A DNA stretch of 64,000 bases from Kiritimatiellia bacterium (GTDB taxonomy: Bacteria > Verrucomicrobiota > Kiritimatiellia > UBA8416 > YA12-FULL-48-11). A program made the translations under genes and the position numbers. Shown one piece after another: positions 53,588 to 61,703 of this stretch. The stretch's first letter is position 1. Every line of letters begins with the position of its first letter. Under the pieces are notes generated by a model. That model was given only the letters and a program-made list of their open reading frames with translations. It ran no database searches and was not told the DNA's origin. The stretch spans positions 248,001 to 312,000 of the forward strand of contig JAQUPZ010000005.1 of the NCBI GenBank assembly GCA_028716365.1, in the 5' to 3' direction.

Positions 53588-54548
53588 AAATCGGTTCTGC
53601 TGTTTTGTAAGCGTTGTTTTATTGCTCGGTACGGTGGCATTTGGCGGCGATTCTACACAACCTTCAAAGGGCCTGCAAATTTCCGAAGATTCAACGACCG
53701 GCCGATATACAATTACCGATGGAAGCAAGCCGGTCCTGACATACAACTTCAACATTGTTGCCGTACCAGCAGGGGTCACAGGCAGGTATGCTGTTGCGCG
53801 GTGTGATTATGTTCATCCGATTTATGGACCAAACGGGGAAGTTCTTACAAAAGATTTTTCTCCCGAACATGCACACCATCGTGGAATTTACTGGGCCTGG
53901 CCGGAAGTGACCTGGAAAGGTGAAAAGCGCGACTTACACGCTCTCCAGGGCGTTTTCGCCCGACCTGTAAAAATTATCCGGAAAATTGCCGAAAATAAAT
54001 GCGCGATCCTGGAAGCTGAGAATGTCTGGAAGTGGGGCGATACGGAACCTATCGTACGGGAATGGGCGACAATTTGTGTCTCGAACGAAAAAGACAACCG
54101 CCGTGTGATCGATTTTGAATTCCGGTTTGAAGGTCTGGTCGATGGAGTGACGATAGCGCGGCGCGGACAATCCCATTACGGGGGATTCAACATTCGTCTG
54201 TCAACACGTGGAAATCAGAAGATTACAACACATACCGATCCACCTGAAAAAAGCCCGCGTTCCGCCTGGGCGTGTCTTGCGGGAGTTCCCCCGGAAGGAA
54301 AAGAACCTGTAAGTATTGTCATCCTCCAAAACGCAACGAATCCGGCACATCCTGGTGACTGGATACAGTATCCAAATTTAAACTGGTTACAGCCAACATT
54401 TCCGGCAAAAGGAACTGCGCATGAATTAAAGCAGGGTATTCCGCTTGTTTTGAAGTACCGGCTGGTTGTCTGTAAAGGAGAAGTAGATGAGGCTGTCATG
54501 TCGAAGCTCTGGTCGGAATACCAGGAGAGTAAAGGAGACGGCAAATGA
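53568..54548 (+). CDS. Secreted DUF6807/PmoA-family protein
   Basis: From the ATG at 53568 the protein has 326 residues with a signal peptide (residues 1-24, NRFCCFVSVVLLLGTVAFGG). The mature part is beta-rich with the diagnostic EHAHHRGIYWAWPEVTW and RRGQSHYGGFNIRL. DUF6807 proteins occur almost always next to Gfo/Idh/MocA genes, as here, but their activity is not established. The start overlaps the URO-D-like gene, and the stop overlaps the next start (ATGA). Confidence 0.82.
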   Translation: MQHITIKNRFCCFVSVVLLLGTVAFGGDSTQPSKGLQISEDSTTGRYTITDGSKPVLTYNFNIVAVPAGVTGRYAVARCDYVHPIYGPNGEVLTKDFSPEHAHHRGIYWAWPEVTWKGEKRDLHALQGVFARPVKIIRKIAENKCAILEAENVWKWGDTEPIVREWATICVSNEKDNRRVIDFEFRFEGLVDGVTIARRGQSHYGGFNIRLSTRGNQKITTHTDPPEKSPRSAWACLAGVPPEGKEPVSIVILQNATNPAHPGDWIQYPNLNWLQPTFPAKGTAHELKQGIPLVLKYRLVVCKGEVDEAVMSKLWSEYQESKGDGK

Positions 54549-55873
54549 TATATCGAATTCAAAAAGAATATTCCAGGCGTTCATTCCTGCGTACGGCAAT
54601 AGGTGCTGCCGTTGGATTCCCAGCGCTTGTTTCTTCCAGCGCACTTGGGAAAACCGGGACAATTTCACCTTCAAACCGGATCACCGTGGGTCTGATCGGA
54701 ACGGGCAATATCAACACACGTCATTGCGAGGCTTTTCTCCACGAGAGTGATGCCCGTATTGTGGCCGTTTGCGATCCGGTGAAAACCCGCCGGGAAGCGT
54801 ATCAGAAACGTATCAATCAGGCTTACGGCGATAACGCTTGCACTGTCTATCAGGATTTCCGCGACCTGCTGGAGCGCCAGGATATCGACGCAGTGTGCAT
54901 AGGAACACCAGACAGCTGGCATGCTACCCAGGCAATCATGGCTATGAGGGCCGGAAAAGACGTCTACGTGGAAAAGCCCCTGACAATGACGATCGATGAA
55001 GGCAGGCGTGTAGTTGAAATGGCATCTACGTCCGGAAGAATTCTTCAAACTGGTATTCAGAGGCGGTCGATAGGAACCTATCGTTATGCCTGCGAACTGG
55101 TTCGTAACGGCCGGATTGGAAAGCTTACTCGAACAGAGGTGGGAATAATTGGAATCAATGGAGGCATTCTGGTTGGACAGAATTTTCCCGCTACAACAGT
55201 TCCAGAAGATTTCGACTATGACATGTGGCTGGGGCCGGCACCGGAAGCACCTTTCTGCCCACAGCGCGTGGCACGTGGCAATGAAAACTGTTACTGGTAT
55301 TACATCGCCGATTACACAAACGGCTTTATAAGCGGGAACGGAGTACATTTTGTAGACATTGCACAGTGGGGTATTGGCGACGAAATTAAACCCGTGGAAG
55401 TTCATACTCTTTCGGCCAACATTCCAAACAATGGACTGATTGATGACGCCATTGCCTGGCAGGCGGACATTCTCTATGAAAATGGAGTCCAGATGAGCTA
55501 CAGCAGTCAGGGCAATCCGCATCCTGACGGTATCAAGTTTATCGGAACGGATGGCTGGGTTCATGTCAACGGAGGCGGAGTATTGACCGCCAGTTCAATA
55601 GAGATCCTCAAATCCGTAATTGGTCCCAACGAAATTCACTTGTATCCCAGTCAGGGCGCACATCGTAATTTCCTGAATTGCATCAAAACACGCAAACCAA
55701 CCGCAGCCTCACCCGAGATCGGACACCATGCCACCACAACATGTAACTTGGTGGAAATTTCCGCCCGTGTCGGCAGAAAGATTCGATGGAATGCCAGGAC
55801 TGAACGTTGCATCGACGATGACAGCGCAAACAAGTATCTGTCGCGTGTCATGCGGGCACCTTGGCAGGTTTGA
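54545..55873 (+). CDS. Gfo/Idh/MocA-family oxidoreductase with Tat signal
   Basis: A 442-residue protein with a twin-arginine leader (SRRSFLRTAIGAAVGFPALV). The Rossmann start is VGLIGTGNINTRHCEAF, followed by VCIGTPDSWHATQA and the conserved VEKPLTM (Lys contacting the cofactor). C-terminal alpha/beta domain with SGNGVHFVDIAQWGIGDEI. Export of a folded, cofactor-loaded sugar dehydrogenase fits the Tat route. It acts with the DUF6807 protein in the same operon, presumably on a sugar in the periplasm. Specific substrate unknown. Confidence 0.87.
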   Translation: MIYRIQKEYSRRSFLRTAIGAAVGFPALVSSSALGKTGTISPSNRITVGLIGTGNINTRHCEAFLHESDARIVAVCDPVKTRREAYQKRINQAYGDNACTVYQDFRDLLERQDIDAVCIGTPDSWHATQAIMAMRAGKDVYVEKPLTMTIDEGRRVVEMASTSGRILQTGIQRRSIGTYRYACELVRNGRIGKLTRTEVGIIGINGGILVGQNFPATTVPEDFDYDMWLGPAPEAPFCPQRVARGNENCYWYYIADYTNGFISGNGVHFVDIAQWGIGDEIKPVEVHTLSANIPNNGLIDDAIAWQADILYENGVQMSYSSQGNPHPDGIKFIGTDGWVHVNGGGVLTASSIEILKSVIGPNEIHLYPSQGAHRNFLNCIKTRKPTAASPEIGHHATTTCNLVEISARVGRKIRWNARTERCIDDDSANKYLSRVMRAPWQV

Positions 55874-56248
55874 ACAAAAGAAAAGAAATGAGTCGGAAAC
55901 TCAGTGTATTGATTCATGGCGCCATCCCGAAACGGCATGCCTGATCCAGGTATTTCTGAATTTTTGTTATCTTGAAAAGTTTTCTCCTATTCCGCCATGT
56001 TTTCATGGCGGGGTAAACGTGGCGCGAATTGGGTCTGCCCATAGTCCCGGTTGCGGGACGGCAGGCCAAAACGGGAACGCGTCAGGTTGACTTGGATACA
56101 CGGCATCGCAAGCGTCGCTGTATACGCATACGCGACGCTTACGATAACACAGTAGACAGGTCAACATCACGTGTGATCCGTTTTGACCAATTCACGACGC
56201 TCTTGTGGTTGCGGTCTCAAGGCTACGCTACAAAATATCCTGATTAAC
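55874..56248. terminator. Intergenic region with two strong hairpins between converging genes
   Basis: CCGCCATG-TTTT-CATGGCGG occupies 55992-56011. A larger hairpin at 56110-56140 pairs AAGCGTCGC with GCGACGCTT around an inner GTAT-ACGC-ATAC stem, and an outer ATCG/CGAT pair can extend it. Both lie between convergent gene ends, so they probably terminate one or both operons. No T-run follows directly. No gene was found here. Confidence 0.5.
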
Positions 56249-59020
56249 TTATTTCTGTTTCGCCAATTCCTGCGTCGCAAGCTTGTCGGTTAGAACTTCA
56301 CTCGCATCATCGGTAAGACACAGGAGATCAATGCGTGGGTTGAGTTTCACAGTACCGCGACCTTCACGGGCCAGAACGCGGAATGTGAATGGACCCTGCG
56401 GCAAGGTCAACCTGATCGGCGCTCCCGGCGGAGGAACTGTCGAACCGCCGCCACTGCCTGTCCAGTGCCATTTGCCGCCATTTTGTCCGCAGTTACCCAG
56501 TATCTTGATGTCAGTCGACGATGCTTCTTTTGGAAAACAGAGACCAAATGACATATCCCCATCTCCGGGATACATCACCCTCGCCCAAAGTACCCAAACT
56601 CCCTGATGCGGAATCTGTACAATATATTCACCATACCATTCATGTGCCTTGTCAAGATTCGGATTAGCAGTGCAGACCATAAAATCCCCAAAACTTTCCG
56701 GTTCAGTCAACCCATTCTGTGATCCCAGTGCCATTTCGCCTGCCAGCTTCCCAGTTTCGGCCTGGATCCAGATCCGCTTGGCCTGCTGGTGAACAGCCTG
56801 TGCATTCTGCATCGCCTGTTTCAGTTGTTCCACCGGCACATCCGCAATCAAAGCCAGTCGCTGTCCACCAACCGTTAATGTAATTTTTCCATCCTCTGAT
56901 TGCGTCTTGACTGGTTTACCCCACAGGTCAACCACTTTAACCTTCGATGATGGTAAAGGAATAACAACCTGAGCCTCACGTATATAATGCCACAGCGTTG
57001 CCACCGATCCCTGTCCATAAGACCCAACTTCAGCACGGAGATCATTACCACCGGCAACCTGCGCCAATGTTTCAACCGCTACAAATTCACCCTTGCCGTC
57101 ATCGCGCTGAACAAATACAAAATCTTTATTCTTCTCACGAAGTTTCGCAAGTGTCGCCTCATCAACCCCACCCTTCATTCGCATTTCCTCGTAAACTTTA
57201 ACGATATCGAGAAGCCCAGGGGTCAACGGGTGCTGTTCCATCTGAGAAAAGCCCGTCTCCAGCGAAATCGGCACATTGTATCCGAGCGATTTACACATGA
57301 GGTATTCAATCTCGTCAATCTGCAGGCCATCGGTGTTTTTCTGTTTGGGCCAGATACCAAACCAGCCCAACTCACCGGGCATCATGTCCTCTGCTACGGA
57401 CATCATGTAATCCACCGACTTGTTGATGTGGTCACGGACTGTCGGCCACTTGTCAACGGGACAGCCGGAAGAAATCGCTCCATGAAGAGTGTTGAGATAA
57501 GTATCCACAGTCGAACTGCGGGCGAAAGAATGCCAGTTCAGGTGCGTCATGATAGTCCCCATGTGAATTATCGGCCGCTTCTTGAACTTTCTCATCGTCA
57601 CTTTCTGGAAGTTCGCGACATAGTAATTAAAGCGGGTCTTATCGACATCTTCACCGCCGTCAAAATAAACCATGTCAAATCCGCAATAATTGAAAACCTC
57701 TGCCAATCGCGTCGTGGCTTCATCCAATAGGCCCGTTTCCTGATCAACTATATAACCATTGATACAGCCATCCACGCCCCAGTGACGTAATTCTGTTTCG
57801 TTTTTGTGCGCCGCGGCTTTCGTACCCCATGCACCTCGCTTGCAACCCATGAAAGTGTCCCATTTATCTTCCGGCCCGATCGACTGGTATTGAACAATCT
57901 CGTCATCAATGATCACTTCACGATGTTTTTCAATACTGCCTTCCCAGATTTTCTGTTTACAGACCGGACTACCGGGCCACTGAGTGAGATCAGCACCTTT
58001 TATTTCAGTCTGCTCTGCAGTGATATCTCCAGTCAGCGCTGAACGTTTATCAACCCAGAAGCGGCGGTCTGGTACAGGGGTGACATAAGGATCTGTTTTG
58101 CTGATTTTCGACGCAAAACAGTGCATACCAACATTGATATCATTTGCATGCAGTTTATCCACGAAGGCTTTCAAACTTTCTTCCTTCCGCGGAAAATTCT
58201 TTTCATTAAAAAGATAATGTCCCACTTTCTGGCACCACGAACCGGAACCCAGCATAACCTGTTTGAAACCGGTCCGCTTGCAGTAATCAACAACCTTGTC
58301 AGCATCTGCCTCAGTCGCGTTAAGGAACCAGTACGATCCACGCGGTAATTCTGTGTCCTTTACCGGCACGCCGTTAGCATCTTCATTTATCAGGAGATTA
58401 AATTCATGGGAGGCTTTGCGCAGAACAGATTTGAACTTCGGTGTCGGACAAACCATGAGCGCCACGGCCGCCCCTTCCAGTTTTGGACCGGGGGAATCCT
58501 GGTTGGCGGCGCGTAGAACGGCATATTTACCCTTGCCGGCACTGCAATCGGGCTGAAAGTTCGCTGCCGACAGGCACACTGCCGTCTTATCATCGCAAGC
58601 GGCATTCAATCGCCGGCCAACATGTGTGGTAATATTAACCGGTACCTGTAACATCATCATGTGTGTCGGCCTCTTGCCTGTAATTTCAATAAGTTTGAAT
58701 ACCAGCCAATCGCTTGCCGAAGTAATTTCGTAGACGAGTTTTGTATCGGTTTTACCAAAGCCCAGGGTCAATCGATTGTCATTAAAACTGGCGCTGTCAC
58801 AAGCAGTCGAGGTTCCTGCAACATTGACCTGCGCAACCGGCATCTTTGCTCCAGATGCGCATAATTCCCGGCCATCGGCGTCCTGTAACGATTGCCAGAT
58901 ACCATTATCAGAAAGAACTGCCGTGAAATTCGGCCCGCGTAACGTAACGTCAGCATTCGTTGTAACAGCACAAAACATCAGACATAGCATTGACAAGTAT
59001 TGCGATAATTTTTGATCCAT
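56249..59020 (-). CDS. Large secreted glycoside-hydrolase-like protein
   Basis: The ATG at 59020 gives 923 residues with a signal peptide (MDQKLSQYLSMLCLMFCAVT); the frame runs 37 codons upstream into the preceding gene. Layout: an N-terminal beta-sandwich (about 25-230), a TIM-barrel-like core (about 240-640) with MLGSGSWCQKVGHYLF, FDMVYFDGGEDVDKTRFNYY and GELGWFGIWPKQKNTDG, then a C-terminal beta-rich, possibly carbohydrate-binding domain (about 750-900). The barrel resembles clan-D-like glycosidases, and Asp in YFDGGED is a candidate catalytic residue, but no family was recognised with certainty. It is last in the minus-strand operon. Confidence 0.65.
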   Translation of the reverse strand: MDQKLSQYLSMLCLMFCAVTTNADVTLRGPNFTAVLSDNGIWQSLQDADGRELCASGAKMPVAQVNVAGTSTACDSASFNDNRLTLGFGKTDTKLVYEITSASDWLVFKLIEITGKRPTHMMMLQVPVNITTHVGRRLNAACDDKTAVCLSAANFQPDCSAGKGKYAVLRAANQDSPGPKLEGAAVALMVCPTPKFKSVLRKASHEFNLLINEDANGVPVKDTELPRGSYWFLNATEADADKVVDYCKRTGFKQVMLGSGSWCQKVGHYLFNEKNFPRKEESLKAFVDKLHANDINVGMHCFASKISKTDPYVTPVPDRRFWVDKRSALTGDITAEQTEIKGADLTQWPGSPVCKQKIWEGSIEKHREVIIDDEIVQYQSIGPEDKWDTFMGCKRGAWGTKAAAHKNETELRHWGVDGCINGYIVDQETGLLDEATTRLAEVFNYCGFDMVYFDGGEDVDKTRFNYYVANFQKVTMRKFKKRPIIHMGTIMTHLNWHSFARSSTVDTYLNTLHGAISSGCPVDKWPTVRDHINKSVDYMMSVAEDMMPGELGWFGIWPKQKNTDGLQIDEIEYLMCKSLGYNVPISLETGFSQMEQHPLTPGLLDIVKVYEEMRMKGGVDEATLAKLREKNKDFVFVQRDDGKGEFVAVETLAQVAGGNDLRAEVGSYGQGSVATLWHYIREAQVVIPLPSSKVKVVDLWGKPVKTQSEDGKITLTVGGQRLALIADVPVEQLKQAMQNAQAVHQQAKRIWIQAETGKLAGEMALGSQNGLTEPESFGDFMVCTANPNLDKAHEWYGEYIVQIPHQGVWVLWARVMYPGDGDMSFGLCFPKEASSTDIKILGNCGQNGGKWHWTGSGGGSTVPPPGAPIRLTLPQGPFTFRVLAREGRGTVKLNPRIDLLCLTDDASEVLTDKLATQELAKQK

Positions 59021-59030
59021 ATTATTTCTT

Positions 59031-60521
59031 TCAAGTTTGGGCAGGCAGTACCTGCTGTTTGGGTGCAGATTTGACCGCCTTCTGCCACGAATTATACCAG
59101 TCCGGCGGACGGAATTTCGGCGTAAAGACATGACGTACCGGTCCCAGCCGATAGATATCGCGTTGAAGATGTTCCTGCTGGACCCAGAACTCGTCCGCCA
59201 ATTTCAGTTTTTCAGGGGTCCAAGTGTCCGGTTTGGGTTGGCCAATCTGCCGGTCGAGCGACTCCAATGCCAGCTTGCTCCGCCAGTGTTCCAGCCGCCA
59301 GGTTGATTTCACAGAAGCAGACAATTTCTCGAATTCTTTTTCAGCTTCCGGCAATTTCGGTTTCCTGCGGTCCCCCCATTCAGCCATCCATCGCGCCCAT
59401 TGGACAGATTGTTCTTCCGAGGCATTAAAGTAATGCTTGGAATATTCCCTAAGCACATCATCGGCGTTCTTGAAGCGTCCATTACTCAAACCGGCCAGTA
59501 GTGCCTTATTAATGTCGTCAAAAATACCTTCACTGTATGCCTGAAATCCATCCGCTCCCTGTGCGGCAATATCAATTAACGTCCGAGGCATTCGTTTGGA
59601 CGCCACTACAGGTCCCCATTTTGCATAAATATCATTTGCCTTACTCTCATCAGAATAACCTATATGAACAAATGCCAGTTTACGGCAACCGTCAGGCACG
59701 GCAACATCCTTGAACTTTGTCTGACCATACTCGATGTGCAGTGTCATCGCCTTAAGCCAGCCTTTTGCCTCGCTGGCCGCCCATTCATTAATCAACTTAT
59801 GTTCTTCCGGTACCCACCACCATGAACAAAACCATGGCTCTATGTTCGGATGATATTTCAAACCGATTGCATGGATTTCTTTCATCAGCTTGGCAAAAGT
59901 AATAATCCATGGCCGGCATTTATCGCAATCACAACCGCCGTAGTCATAGGCAAAAGCAGTAAATGCGCTCAACTTGATATCGCTCTCAGCAAAGTCACGG
60001 AACCAGCGCTCAAAATTTTCCAGAATAAGTTTCCGCGCTTCGGGATGACTGGGACAAATCAACTGTCCCTGGATTCGCTTTCCTTTCTTTGCCGCATAAT
60101 GCGGTCGCAGTTGGTCAAGATACACGTGATTTGGTGTGACAATAAGGTTCAACGCCAGTCCTAAATCCTGTGCCGCATGGAAAGCTTTTTTCTTGCGCTG
60201 AAGCTGTTCAGCAGCAAGCGCCCAATAAGCATCGGTAGTGTATGGATTACAAACATCAGTGGTTGTTATCCAGTCACCATATCGATTGAATCCCCACCTT
60301 TTCATTTCGGCCAGGTATGCCTTCATTTCCAGCGGCCACATCGCTTCATAGGCATTGCCAAAATGAGCTGGACAATAACACTCGCGTACCGGCAATAAAG
60401 GCAAACGACCAGTATCTGCGGCTGTTGTCTGTTCTGCCCCCCTGGAAAACATCGCATTCATTGCAGCAACACCGGTAAACGCAAGAAATTCACGACGATT
60501 GATGACCATTTTAGATTTCAT
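59031..60521 (-). CDS. Tat-exported TIM-barrel glycosidase-like protein
   Basis: A 496-residue protein with a twin-arginine-type leader (INRREFLAFTGVAAMNAMFS). The next region fits a TIM barrel: MKAYLAEMKRWGFNRYGDWI and LGLALNLIVTPNHVYLDQLR. AFAYDYGGCDCDKCRPW is a Cys-rich motif seen in GH20-related and DUF4838-like proteins. Catalytic acids are not assigned. It lies 10 bases upstream of the large glycosidase-like gene and 18 bases downstream of a URO-D-like gene. It probably acts on the same polysaccharide. Confidence 0.65.
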   Translation of the reverse strand: MKSKMVINRREFLAFTGVAAMNAMFSRGAEQTTAADTGRLPLLPVRECYCPAHFGNAYEAMWPLEMKAYLAEMKRWGFNRYGDWITTTDVCNPYTTDAYWALAAEQLQRKKKAFHAAQDLGLALNLIVTPNHVYLDQLRPHYAAKKGKRIQGQLICPSHPEARKLILENFERWFRDFAESDIKLSAFTAFAYDYGGCDCDKCRPWIITFAKLMKEIHAIGLKYHPNIEPWFCSWWWVPEEHKLINEWAASEAKGWLKAMTLHIEYGQTKFKDVAVPDGCRKLAFVHIGYSDESKANDIYAKWGPVVASKRMPRTLIDIAAQGADGFQAYSEGIFDDINKALLAGLSNGRFKNADDVLREYSKHYFNASEEQSVQWARWMAEWGDRRKPKLPEAEKEFEKLSASVKSTWRLEHWRSKLALESLDRQIGQPKPDTWTPEKLKLADEFWVQQEHLQRDIYRLGPVRHVFTPKFRPPDWYNSWQKAVKSAPKQQVLPAQT

Positions 60522-60539
60522 ACTACCCTCCTCTTCCTT

Positions 60540-61667
60540 TTAACAAAACGTTTTAACAGCCCGGATGATGGCTTGCATATTATCGAGCGAAGTGCCGGGA
60601 TGTACCTCGTTCGCGATGGTAATGACCACACGCGCCCTCCCCCTTGCAATCTCCAACTTCTCATTTGCCTGTCGGACACAATCATCAACACTGCCGTCTC
60701 GCGCTGTACTGCAAAGAATCCCGCCCTGCAGAACCGCTGTCTTGCCAAGTGCCACTACAACCTTGTCCCAACTGGTTTCTCCCCCAACCTCTACCCATTT
60801 TGGTTTCAAATCCGAAACAAAAGGAATCAGGTGATCCCAGCAACTATCCATGTGAAGATGAACAAATTGCTGCCTGCTGAATAACCTGGAATTATAAGGG
60901 AAAACAAAGTCCGTGTATATCTGCGGAGAAACCATCGGCGAACTGTCATCGCTCACCCATATTCTGGAAAGAGCGCGGTGTTCATCCCGCCATGAGACAA
61001 ATTCATCAAGTGGCTGGAAATCAATCCCGTGTTTGCCTTTGATCTGATCAAATTCAATAAAAGTTTCCACACAGTAATTCAACAGTTTATGTACCAGCTC
61101 AGGATCTTCGTAGCAGAGTACGTAAAGATTTTCCGCACCATACAGTTGCGCCGCCATTGTGAATGGCGCATGCATATGGATGCTGGTCAGGACGGGCAGT
61201 CCCTCCACCAGATCCCGCATGGCCAGCAGTTTCTTATTAGTCTCTTTTAACGCCGCATGATTGTTCCAGTCTATTTTCTTTAAATTCCTGATTTGATCCG
61301 CATTTTCAAAGAAATGACCTCCCCAAGGCGGCGAGTTGTCGGAATAAGTGATCTTTGCGTTAAATACCAGCGCCTCGTGTACAGTGGCCTGATCCAGAAA
61401 AACAGCCTCTGGCAGTTCATCCTCATCCAGATTTTCCAGTCGCCATGCGATGCCCCTTAACTGAACTTCGGCCATGACTGAAAGATCAGTGTAGTAACTC
61501 AACATGTCCACCTTGAATAATTCGCACAGCGCCGGGGCACAAAGGTTCATGAAAACAGGCGTCACCGGTTCACCTGCCAGGAAACGGCTCCAGGTTTTTT
61601 TATTGCGTCCGACACGCTTGTGATACTTGTCCAGATCGAAAAAATCAGATGCCTTGATCTTAGCCAT
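60540..61667 (-). CDS. Uroporphyrinogen decarboxylase (URO-D)-like family protein
   Basis: A 375-residue paralogue of the protein at 52538, quite divergent. Typical features are TWSRFLAGEPVTPVFMNLCA, HMHAPFTMAAQLYGAENLYV, VHLHMDSCWDHLIPFVSDLK and a final REV-type EVHPGTSLDNMQAIIRAVKT. The heme-synthesis enzyme is unlikely given the operon. A corrinoid-linked methyl transfer role is possible. It lies between an alpha/beta hydrolase gene and a glycosidase-like gene, spaced 36 and 18 bases. Confidence 0.78.
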   Translation of the reverse strand: MAKIKASDFFDLDKYHKRVGRNKKTWSRFLAGEPVTPVFMNLCAPALCELFKVDMLSYYTDLSVMAEVQLRGIAWRLENLDEDELPEAVFLDQATVHEALVFNAKITYSDNSPPWGGHFFENADQIRNLKKIDWNNHAALKETNKKLLAMRDLVEGLPVLTSIHMHAPFTMAAQLYGAENLYVLCYEDPELVHKLLNYCVETFIEFDQIKGKHGIDFQPLDEFVSWRDEHRALSRIWVSDDSSPMVSPQIYTDFVFPYNSRLFSRQQFVHLHMDSCWDHLIPFVSDLKPKWVEVGGETSWDKVVVALGKTAVLQGGILCSTARDGSVDDCVRQANEKLEIARGRARVVITIANEVHPGTSLDNMQAIIRAVKTFC

Positions 61668-61703
61668 AATATTTCCTTTCTTTCGTCTTTCCTGCCTGCA
61701 TTC

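Noticed and set aside
54671..55564. 297-codon minus-strand frame
   Set aside because: Antisense to the Gfo/Idh/MocA gene, which has clear motifs; no family resemblance.
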